This document shows positions 1-5,394 of a stretch of DNA of 8,874 bases, piece after piece (position 1 is the stretch's first letter; each line of letters opens with the position of its first letter). The stretch comes from Ruminococcaceae bacterium UBA1772 (GTDB taxonomy: Bacteria > Bacillota > Clostridia > Oscillospirales > Acutalibacteraceae). The translations under genes were made by a program, and so were the position numbers. The stretch lies in contig DCGS01000016.1 of assembly GCA_002314645.1 (NCBI GenBank), positions 1-8,874 of the forward strand. The letters run 5' to 3'. Below the pieces are notes generated by a model that saw only the letters and a list, made by a program, of their open reading frames with translations, was not told the DNA's origin and searched no databases.

Positions 1-255
1 CCAACAAAGTCCTATGAAGAGGTTTCACTTCCTGCAGGAAATTACAGGGCGGTGCGTGTTGTAATTGGAGAGGGGAATGGCCACAACTGGTGGTGCGTAA
101 TGTTCCCAAGTCTTTGTGTTCCTTCAAGCTCAGATGTTTCTCTTGATATGTACTTTTCGGACGATGAAACCGACTTTATAAAGTCCAATCCTAAGGTAGA
201 TTTACGCTTTAAGTGTGTAGAATTGTTTGAAAAAGTCCGCGAGAGGATAAAATGA
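1..255 (+). CDS. spoIIR: Stage II sporulation protein R (SpoIIR), C-terminal part
   Basis: The first base of the window is already in frame, so the gene is cut at the left edge; 84 C-terminal residues remain and end at TGA 253-255. The stretch reads LPAGNYRAVRVVIGEGNGHN followed by WWCVMFPSLC, which is the hallmark C-terminal core of SpoIIR (RVVIGEG, NWWCV, FPxLC). In Bacillus, SpoIIR is made in the forespore under sigma-F and exported to the intermembrane space, where it signals SpoIIGA to process pro-sigma-E in the mother cell. Its presence implies a spore-forming ancestry. The promoter, signal sequence and N-terminal half are outside the window. No convincing terminator hairpin follows. 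A GTG at 52 opens a shorter frame but is internal, because conserved sequence continues upstream of it. Family call is secure; regulation here is inferred from homologues only. Confidence 0.93.
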   Translation, partial: PTKSYEEVSLPAGNYRAVRVVIGEGNGHNWWCVMFPSLCVPSSSDVSLDMYFSDDETDFIKSNPKVDLRFKCVELFEKVRERIK

Positions 256-311
256 ACAAAATGTTAATAAATTATTTGTTTAATCTTGTAATAATTAGCA
301 TTGCAAAATAG
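252..311 (+). CDS. Possible 19-residue hydrophobic microprotein overlapping the spoIIR stop
   Basis: ATG 252-254 overlaps the spoIIR stop TGA (253-255) in an ATGA arrangement typical of translational coupling. A GAGAGG at 241-246 lies 5 nt upstream. The frame encodes MNKMLINYLFNLVIISIAK and ends at TAG 309-311. The middle (about residues 5-17) is hydrophobic enough to sit in a membrane. I do not recognise a family, and 20 codons of AT-rich DNA can easily be open by chance, so this is only a candidate. Its first 12 nt recur exactly at 342-353. Confidence 0.2.
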   Translation: MNKMLINYLFNLVIISIAK

Positions 312-328
312 GTGCCTTTATAGTATCA

Positions 329-367
329 TTGTGAATATACTATGAACAAAATGGATAATAGTATAAT
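329..367 (+). promoter_or_regulatory. Candidate promoter of the LRR surface-protein gene
   Basis: TTGTGA at 329-334 could serve as a -35, with GATAAT (354-359, 19-bp spacing) as -10. A better -10 match, TATAAT at 362-367 preceded by AG, has no good -35 at 17 bp. The assignment of the -10 is therefore uncertain, but a start near 366-374 would give a 5' leader of about 35-40 nt before ATG 408. Confidence 0.35.
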
Positions 368-376
368 ATGTTCATA
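341..376. repeat. 8-bp inverted repeat TATGAACA/TGTTCATA flanking the -10 region
   Basis: TATGAACA (341-348) and TGTTCATA (369-376) are perfect inverse complements separated by 20 nt that contain both possible -10 boxes. Position and symmetry suggest an operator for a dimeric regulator rather than a terminator, since no T-tract follows. The same ATGAACA also starts the 12-mer at 252-263. Regulatory role is inference. Confidence 0.35.
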
Positions 377-407
377 ATTGATAAAGGAATTTGAGGCGAT
401 TATTACA

Positions 408-1142
408 ATGAATTTGAAAGGAAACTTAATGGCAAAAGTGCTCATGATAGTTCTTACTGTCACAGTAATTTTGTCAACCGTAGCAGTGTCTGTTTCGGCT
501 GCTGAGGCACCAAAGTTTATTGCTTTGGACAATACTTTGGTGGAAATACAAAACCCTCAGGCTAAAATGACAATGCCAGGATCTATTACAAAAATTGGAT
601 CAAACGTAGTTACTGAAAACGAGGAGGTTGTTAAGGAACTCGTTATTGGTACAAACATTAAAGAAATTGAGAGTGGCGCATTCTCTAACTGTAGCAATCT
701 TAAGACTGTTACAATACACCAGGACAAGGGTGACATTAAAATTGCGTCAGGAGCTTTTAACAGTGGTGTTAAAATTCTTTATCTTGATGATATAAAACCT
801 ACAACTACAAAACCAACAACCACAAAGCCTTCAACTACAAAGGCAGAACCTACAACAAAGGAAGAGACAACAACTGCTGTTGAAGAAGAAACAACAGAAG
901 AGGTTGCAACTGTTGCAGAGGATGGAGAAATGGTTGTTCTTGAAGATGAAACTCCTTTTGCAGATGCAAAGTCACAGCTTTCAGACAAGAACATTTGGGA
1001 CGCATTAATTGACCAGACAACTGGAGCAGCTGCAAACCCAACAAGTATTAACAATCCAGTAGTAAACACAGCTTCATATGCTGCAGTAGTAGTTGTGGCA
1101 ATGTCAGCAGTAGTACTTGGATATCTCAAGTTTAAGAAATAA
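408..1142 (+). CDS. Secreted BspA-type leucine-rich-repeat protein with Thr/Lys linker and C-terminal membrane anchor
   Basis: From ATG 408 the product is 244 residues. Residues 8-32 form a signal peptide (MAKVLMIVLTVTV core, cleavage likely after VSVSA or VSAA). Residues about 76-126 carry short LRR_5/BspA-like repeats: IGTNIKEIESGAFSNCSNLK, then a second IASGAF unit. Residues 131-163 form a linker with TTTKP units, followed by an acidic stretch. Residues 221-240 are a hydrophobic helix followed by KFKK, a stop-transfer tail like that of sortase substrates. No LPXTG is present; NPVVN at 216-220 faintly resembles the class B sortase NPQTN signal. The protein is thus probably displayed on the cell surface, perhaps binding other proteins; the ligand is unknown. 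Start choice: GAGG (393-396) lies 11 nt before ATG 408, while ATG 429 has AAAGGA (417-422) at 6 nt and also keeps the signal peptide, so 429 is a real alternative. A TTG at 378 is less likely. It is monocistronic, with its own terminator. Confidence 0.8.
   Translation: MNLKGNLMAKVLMIVLTVTVILSTVAVSVSAAEAPKFIALDNTLVEIQNPQAKMTMPGSITKIGSNVVTENEEVVKELVIGTNIKEIESGAFSNCSNLKTVTIHQDKGDIKIASGAFNSGVKILYLDDIKPTTTKPTTTKPSTTKAEPTTKEETTTAVEEETTEEVATVAEDGEMVVLEDETPFADAKSQLSDKNIWDALIDQTTGAAANPTSINNPVVNTASYAAVVVVAMSAVVLGYLKFKK
798..857 (+). repeat. Tandem TTTKP-type coding repeat (linker)
   Basis: Codons for residues 131-150 of the LRR protein encode PTTTK, PTTTK, PSTTK, AEPTTK, built from ACA/ACT/ACC-rich 15-nt units that have diverged at third positions. 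Such Thr-rich linkers separate surface modules in ruminococcal proteins. The third-position divergence argues for selection on protein sequence rather than very recent duplication. Confidence 0.7.
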
Positions 1143-1159
1143 TCGCTTTTAGAATACTC

Positions 1160-1191
1160 AGAGACTTCACTTTTGTGGAGTCTCTTTTTTT
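1160..1191 (+). terminator. Rho-independent terminator after the LRR gene
   Basis: AGAGACTTCAC (1160-1170) pairs with GTGGAGTCTCT (1175-1185) around a TTTT loop. This is an 11-bp stem with a single T-G wobble, followed directly by a run of T to 1191. It lies 18 nt past the stop codon and isolates the LRR gene from the downstream operon. Confidence 0.9.
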
Positions 1192-1236
1192 AACAAAAAT
1201 ATGACTAAAATTTTATATATTTTAACATTTAGTAAA

Positions 1237-1265
1237 TTGACTAATTATAATGTTTTAAATATAAT
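1237..1265 (+). promoter_or_regulatory. Near-consensus sigma-A promoter of the CLC-kinase-MATE operon
   Basis: TTGACT (1237-1242, five of six consensus) and TATAAT (1260-1265, perfect) are separated by exactly 17 bp. Transcription would begin around 1272, giving a leader of about 32 nt that ends in AAGGAGG (1291-1297), 6 nt before ATG 1304. The leader is too short to hold a fluoride or other known riboswitch. Confidence 0.8.
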
Positions 1266-1303
1266 AAATCGAGCTTAAAAATAATGGTGGAAGGAGGCAT
1301 ATT

Positions 1304-2575
1304 ATGGGACATTATGGAAAACTTGCGGTCCATGAATCTAAGAAGTTTTTTGAGCATTTGGTTATCTGCTTTAAGTGGGTTTTAATATCTATGTTCACAG
1401 GCGTTGTAATAGGTTTAATAAGTACCGCTTTTGCATACGGTCTAACTTATGCCACTTCCTTTAGAACATCTCATAAGTACATTATTATTGCTGTCCCTCT
1501 TGCAGGACTTTTAATTACTTTCCTTTATGAAAAGTTTGGTTCAAAAGTTAGTCGTGGAACAAACATGGCACTTGCAGCAATTAACTCGGATGAGGAAATT
1601 CCAATAATAATGCTTCCCCTTATTTTTGTATCAACAATTATTTCCCATCTTTTTGGTGCCTCTGTCGGAAGAGAGGGTGCCGCACTGCAAATGGGAGCAA
1701 GCTTTGGAAATGCATTTGCAAAGGTTTTGAAGCTTAACGAAAACGACAAAAAGGTTCTTATTATGACGGGCATGAGCGCTGCGTTCTCAGCACTTTTTGG
1801 TACACCACTTGCCGCAACAATTTTCTCTATGGAAGTTGTCAGCGTAGGCGTCATGTACTACGCCGCGTTAGTTCCTTGCGTTGTTTCATCCATTACTGCA
1901 ATCAGTCTTGCAAAGTCTCTTGGAGTTACATATGCAACATATCATCTTATGAGTGTTCCAGAGTTTACTCCATATACTATTGTTATGACTGTTGTTCTTG
2001 GAATTTTGTTTGCACTTGTAAGTATTATGCTTTGCACAGTGCTTACTCTTACAGAACGCGGCTTTATGTACTGGATAAAAAATCCATACGTCAGAACAGT
2101 TGCGGCGGGACTTTTAATTGTCGTTTTCTCATTTGTCTCAAAGACTGGTGACTACAACGGCCTCGGCTCAAATGTTATTGCAGCAGCCCTTACGGGAAAC
2201 GCTGTGTGGTATGCATTCATACTTAAAATGATTCTTACATCCGTTTCCCTTGCGGGCGGATACAAGGGTGGCGAAATTGTTCCAGTTCTCTTCATAGGTG
2301 CAACCTTCGGTTGCGCATTCGGAGACCTTCTTGGAATGTCACCAGCCTTTTGTGCAGCCCTTGGTATGGTTGCTGTTTTCTGTGGAGTAACAAATACACC
2401 TATTGCATCGCTCATTATTGGTATAGAAATGTTTGGTCTTTCGGGACTCTGGTTCTTCTGCATTTCTATAGCACTGAGCTACATGCTCTCAGGATATTTT
2501 GGCCTATACAACAGCCAACTTATTCTTTATTCAAAATACAGATCTGTTTATGTTAGAAAGAAAACTAGACGATAA
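1304..2575 (+). CDS. CLC-family anion channel/antiporter, with CLC-F-like residues
   Basis: This 423-residue membrane protein is of normal length for a bacterial CLC without CBS domains. Visible signatures are GREGAALQMG (122-131) with the gating glutamate Glu124, FGTPLAATIFSMEV (165-178), GGYKGGEIVPVLFIGATFG (318-336), and a late VAVFCGVTNTPIASLIIGIE stretch (356-375). CLC proteins move Cl- or related anions across the cytoplasmic membrane, as channels or as H+ antiporters. Compared with the E. coli Cl-/H+ exchanger, the GSGIP anion motif is replaced by RGTNM (84-88), and the second (proton) glutamate is replaced by valine in the Glu177-Val178 pair. As I recall, both changes are typical of the CLC-F fluoride/proton antiporter branch, and HLFGxSxGREG also fits that branch. 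The start is secure: AAGGAGG lies 6 nt upstream. It is first in an operon, with the next start 18 nt after its stop. Family certain; fluoride specificity is inference, and a chloride or other anion role remains possible. Confidence 0.9.
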   Translation: MGHYGKLAVHESKKFFEHLVICFKWVLISMFTGVVIGLISTAFAYGLTYATSFRTSHKYIIIAVPLAGLLITFLYEKFGSKVSRGTNMALAAINSDEEIPIIMLPLIFVSTIISHLFGASVGREGAALQMGASFGNAFAKVLKLNENDKKVLIMTGMSAAFSALFGTPLAATIFSMEVVSVGVMYYAALVPCVVSSITAISLAKSLGVTYATYHLMSVPEFTPYTIVMTVVLGILFALVSIMLCTVLTLTERGFMYWIKNPYVRTVAAGLLIVVFSFVSKTGDYNGLGSNVIAAALTGNAVWYAFILKMILTSVSLAGGYKGGEIVPVLFIGATFGCAFGDLLGMSPAFCAALGMVAVFCGVTNTPIASLIIGIEMFGLSGLWFFCISIALSYMLSGYFGLYNSQLILYSKYRSVYVRKKTRR

Positions 2576-2593
2576 ACTTGAAAGGATATTCAA

Positions 2594-3199
2594 ATGCAGA
2601 ATTACGTTATTACAATTGGTCGTCAGCACGGATGCGGCGGAAGAATTATTGGAAAGAAACTTGCGGAGAAGCTTGGAATAAATTACTATGACAAAAATAT
2701 TCTTTCAGGCCTTATTGCAGAGGATTGTGGAATTGCAAAAGAAACTGTAGATGAAATGATGGAAAAGCATACATCTAGTTTCCTTTATGAAATTGCTTCT
2801 TTTGGAAAAGAAGGTCCTTTAGAGGAACAAATTTATCTTTCAAAGAATAAGATAATGAAAAAGCTTGCAGATGAAGGTTCTTGTGTAATTGTTGGTGCTT
2901 GCGCTGACTACATTTTAAGAGACAGAAAAAACCTTTTGACAGTTTTCCTTTATGGTGAACCTGAAAGTCGTATTAAGAGAATTGTTGAAGATTATAAGGA
3001 TGCTTCATCAATGACAGAACATCGGTTAAAGCTCGTTGATAGAAAAAGAGCAAACTACTACCACTTCTTTACAACAAAGAAGTGGGGAGATAGAAAGAAT
3101 TATGATCTTTTAATTAATACAGAACTTGGTATAGATAACGTAACAGATATGCTTGAAAAAATGGCTATTGAAAGATTTGGGGGTGAAGTAAATGGCTGA
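2594..3199 (+). CDS. Cytidylate-kinase-like family protein (Cytidylate_kin2 type)
   Basis: The product has 201 residues and begins with a beta strand and glycine-rich loop, YVITIGRQHGCGGRIIGKKL (4-23), followed by AEKLGINYYDKNIL (24-37). This is the pattern of the Cytidylate_kin2 family of nucleoside-monophosphate-kinase-like proteins (usual form GRQxGSGGxxIGxxLA). The loop has GGR where a true Walker A would have GK[S/T], which I believe is a family trait. A second conserved segment, VIVGACADYIL (98-108), has Ala102 where relatives that I recall have Arg (VGRCADY), so phosphate handling may be altered. The C-terminal part includes an Arg-rich lid-like region (125-152). The substrate is not known; the CMP-kinase label is by family resemblance, and a true cmk is usually longer and has a canonical P-loop. 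AAAGGA (2581-2586) precedes ATG 2594 by 7 nt. It sits between two membrane transporters, and its last 8 bases overlap the MATE gene. Confidence 0.82.
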   Translation: MQNYVITIGRQHGCGGRIIGKKLAEKLGINYYDKNILSGLIAEDCGIAKETVDEMMEKHTSSFLYEIASFGKEGPLEEQIYLSKNKIMKKLADEGSCVIVGACADYILRDRKNLLTVFLYGEPESRIKRIVEDYKDASSMTEHRLKLVDRKRANYYHFFTTKKWGDRKNYDLLINTELGIDNVTDMLEKMAIERFGGEVNG

Positions 3200-4568
3200 G
3201 GTTAAAGAAAACAAAATGGGTGTCATGCCTGTAAATAAGCTTCTTATTTCAATGGCTGTACCTATGATGATTTCAATGCTCGTTCAAGCTCTCTACAATG
3301 TTGTTGATAGTATTTTCGTAGCAAGAGTTGGACAAGACGCACTTACAGCTGTTTCACTTGCTTTCTCAATTCAAAATCTTATGATTTCAATTGCAGTTGG
3401 TACGGGCGTAGGTGTTAATGCATTCCTTTCAAAAAGTCTTGGAGAAAAAGATTTTAAGACAGTAAACAAGGTTGCAAATAACAGTATTTTCCTTGCACTC
3501 TGTACATATGTACTTTTTGTCATTCTTGGTCTTACTATTGTTAAGCCTTACTTCCTTGCTCAGACAGATGAGAGCATTATTTTAAATTACGGTATTGATT
3601 ACCTTACTGTAATTCTTTGTTTCTCTCTTGGCCTTCTTTGCCAGGTTTGTTTTGAAAGACTTCTTACATCAACAGGAAAGACTGTTCTTAGTATGGCAAC
3701 TCAGGTAACTGGCGCAGTTATTAACATTATCCTTGACCCTATCTTCATCTTTGGTTATTTTGGATTACCAGCAATGGGCGTTAAGGGTGCTGCAATTGCA
3801 ACTGTAATTGGACAAAGTATAGCTGCACTTACAGGCCTTACTTTAAACCTTAAATTTAATTCTGAAATAAAGTTAAATATTAAGGATATGAAACCAGAGG
3901 GCGCAATCATTAAGAGAATTTATGAGGTTGGTATTCCTTCAATAGTTATGGCTTCTATTTCTTCAATTATGGTATTTGCTCTTAACAAGGTTCTCATTGG
4001 TTTTACAAAGACTGCAGTTGCTGTTTTCGGCGTATACTTCAAGCTTCAAAGCTTCATCTTTATGCCTGTATTTGGACTTAACAACGGAATGGTTCCAATA
4101 ATTGCATACAACTATGGTGCAAGAAACAAAGAAAGAATTATGAAGACAATAAAGTACGCTATGGTATATGCGTTCTGCATAATGCTCTTTGGTACAATAC
4201 TCTTTGAGTCAATACCAACAGTTCTTCTTTCACTCTTTAAGTCTAACGTTGAAGCTGAAAATATTGCAATGATGCAAATAGGTGTTCCCGCCCTCAGAAT
4301 TATTGCAACACACTTCTGCGTTGCAAGTATTTGTATTATTATGGGTTCAACCTTCCAAGCTCTTGGAAATGCAGTATACAGCCTTGTGGTTTCAGTTGCT
4401 CGTCAGCTTGTAATCTTAGTTCCTGCAGCGTTCCTTCTTTCTCTTACAGGAAGACTTGAAATGGTATGGCTTGCATTCCCAATTGCTGAATGTATGTCCC
4501 TTGCGGTTTCATCATTCTTCTTTAAAAAGAATTTAAAGCTTTTAGATTTTGACAAAACAAAGGAATAA
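3192..4568 (+). CDS. MATE-family multidrug/Na+ (H+) antiporter, MepA-like
   Basis: This 458-residue polytopic protein has the family's usual length and roughly 12 hydrophobic segments. The N-terminus PVNKLLISMAVPMMISMLVQ (13-32), then ALYNVVDSIFVARVGQDALTAVSLA and the VGTGVGVNAFLSKSLGE block (69-85), are typical of the MepA/DinF-like branch of MATE exporters. The N- and C-halves each carry a MATE domain; the second begins about residue 240 (VGIPSIVMASISSIMVFALN). MATE proteins export cationic drugs, metabolites or dyes, driven by Na+ or H+; the physiological substrate here is unknown. ATG 3192 overlaps the stop of the kinase-like gene by 8 bp (ATGGCTGA). A GGGGGTGA lies just upstream inside that gene, so translation is probably coupled. 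The gene is last in the operon and is followed at once by a strong terminator. Family certain; subfamily by resemblance. Confidence 0.93.
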   Translation: MAEVKENKMGVMPVNKLLISMAVPMMISMLVQALYNVVDSIFVARVGQDALTAVSLAFSIQNLMISIAVGTGVGVNAFLSKSLGEKDFKTVNKVANNSIFLALCTYVLFVILGLTIVKPYFLAQTDESIILNYGIDYLTVILCFSLGLLCQVCFERLLTSTGKTVLSMATQVTGAVINIILDPIFIFGYFGLPAMGVKGAAIATVIGQSIAALTGLTLNLKFNSEIKLNIKDMKPEGAIIKRIYEVGIPSIVMASISSIMVFALNKVLIGFTKTAVAVFGVYFKLQSFIFMPVFGLNNGMVPIIAYNYGARNKERIMKTIKYAMVYAFCIMLFGTILFESIPTVLLSLFKSNVEAENIAMMQIGVPALRIIATHFCVASICIIMGSTFQALGNAVYSLVVSVARQLVILVPAAFLLSLTGRLEMVWLAFPIAECMSLAVSSFFFKKNLKLLDFDKTKE

Positions 4569-4605
4569 AAAAATAACCTCACGAGTTTCCTCGTGAGGTT
4601 TTCTT
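4567..4605. terminator. Bidirectional intrinsic terminator between MATE gene and plsY
   Basis: AACCTCACGAG (4575-4585) and CTCGTGAGGTT (4590-4600) form a perfect 11-bp stem with a TTTC loop. T-rich TTCTTTTATTT follows on the + side, and an A-run (4567-4574) supplies the U-tract for the minus strand. It ends both the + operon and the converging plsY transcript, whose stop codon lies only a few bases away at 4606-4608. Confidence 0.93.
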
Positions 4606-5283
4606 TTATTTATTTTCTTCTACTTCTTCGTCTTCTTTTTTCTCATTAATGTCTATCTTAACTTTACCTTTGCCCCAAAGCTTTGGCTCGTCACCATAAA
4701 TAACACGAACAATGTTTTGTCTGTGTCTCCAGAATGACATTAGTGGGTAAAGTGCAGCGGCAAGTGCTATGAAATACAGACTGCCGTCTCCCATGTTTGA
4801 GAAGACTAATAAAATGAAGCAAAAAACCTGGAATGTGAGAGATGCAACTGACATAACTCTGAAAATAACCATTATTAATATGGAAGGGACTGCTGCAATT
4901 AACGCAATCTTCCAGTTTATCATAAGCATAATGCCTATGGTTGCTGCTACGCCTTTTCCGCCTTTGAATCCCATATAGAAAGGATAGTTGTGGCCAAGGA
5001 CTACGAAAAATCCAGCAATAAGTTCTACGGCAATGTCTTCGTTACCTAAAAGTAATTTAACTATTAGAATGGCAAGTGCACCTTTAAGTGCGTCTATTAA
5101 TAGACAAACCATTCCAAACTTGAAGCCAAATACTCTAATGGCATTTGTTGCACCTGGATTTCCACTTCCGTAGTTTCTAATGTCTACTTTTTTTATTGTT
5201 TTACCAAATATATATGATGATTGGAAAGAACCAAGTAAATATGAAATGATAAAAATTACTAGATAAAGTATAGGACCGCTCAA
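4606..5283 (-). CDS. plsY: Acyl-phosphate:glycerol-3-phosphate acyltransferase PlsY
   Basis: PlsY transfers the acyl group of acyl-phosphate (made by PlsX) to glycerol-3-phosphate, giving lysophosphatidic acid, the first committed step of membrane phospholipid synthesis. It is an integral membrane enzyme. The 225-residue product has all three signature regions: GSGNPGATN (39-47), GHNYPFYMGFKGGKGVAA (97-114), and a C-terminal RHRQNIVR (186-193). The N-terminus YLLGSFQSSYIFGK (15-28) is also typical. Residues about 203-225 are a charged Lys/Glu tail beyond the usual end. The start is TTG (5283-5281), because no in-frame ATG occurs before the conserved N-terminus and GGAGG (minus strand, 5297-5293) sits 9 nt upstream. 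The nearest upstream gene is separated by a terminator, so plsY likely has its own promoter, although I see only a weak TATACT near 5308-5313. Identification is secure. Confidence 0.95.
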   Translation of the reverse strand: MSGPILYLVIFIISYLLGSFQSSYIFGKTIKKVDIRNYGSGNPGATNAIRVFGFKFGMVCLLIDALKGALAILIVKLLLGNEDIAVELIAGFFVVLGHNYPFYMGFKGGKGVAATIGIMLMINWKIALIAAVPSILIMVIFRVMSVASLTFQVFCFILLVFSNMGDGSLYFIALAAALYPLMSFWRHRQNIVRVIYGDEPKLWGKGKVKIDINEKKEDEEVEENK

Positions 5284-5292
5284 ACTGGCTTA

Positions 5293-5297
5293 CCTCC
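5293..5297 (-). promoter_or_regulatory. Ribosome binding site that fixes the TTG start of plsY
   Basis: GGAGG on the minus strand lies 9 nt before TTG 5283-5281. It is the only strong Shine-Dalgarno near the conserved N-terminus and supports the non-ATG start. Confidence 0.8.
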
Positions 5298-5324
5298 GAA
5301 TTAAATTAGTATATTGAGAATAAC

Positions 5325-5371
5325 AAAAAGAAAGCCTTTATTTGCAAACAAAATGTAAATAAAGGCTTTCT
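5325..5371 (-). terminator. Rho-independent terminator after the sortase-DUF1846 operon
   Basis: Two 15-base arms, 5329-5343 and 5357-5371 (AGAAAGCCTTTATTT and its exact complement), pair perfectly. They can extend three more positions inward with one mismatch to a 7-nt loop. On the minus strand the hairpin is followed by a U-run (complement of 5325-5329) and further T-rich sequence; on the + strand no T-tract follows. It lies 24 nt past the stop of the DUF1846 gene and only about 30 nt upstream of the plsY ribosome binding site. Confidence 0.88.
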
Positions 5372-5394
5372 ATAATATTAATAATACTTAGAGA

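Noticed and set aside
256..330. Looked for a terminator after spoIIR
   Set aside because: Only weak AT-only pairings are present, without a stable GC stem or T-tract.
378..407. TTG 378 as start of the LRR protein
   Set aside because: It would put ten extra residues with two Glu before the signal peptide, and it lies too close to the likely transcription start with no ribosome binding site; ATG 408 or 429 fits better.
779..1129. Open frame on the minus strand, rich in Val/Ser
   Set aside because: It is the antisense of the Thr/Lys and Ala/Val-rich codons of the LRR gene, with no ribosome binding site and no family resemblance.
1192..1303. Searched for a fluoride (crcB) or other riboswitch ahead of the CLC gene
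   Set aside because: No matching conserved GGCGATGG-type core, and the promoter at 1237-1265 leaves only about 32 nt of leader.
1525..1854. 109-codon minus-strand open frame within the CLC gene
   Set aside because: Opposite strand of strongly conserved CLC motifs; no start signals and no recognisable protein. The similar minus frame at 2152-2463 is rejected for the same reason.
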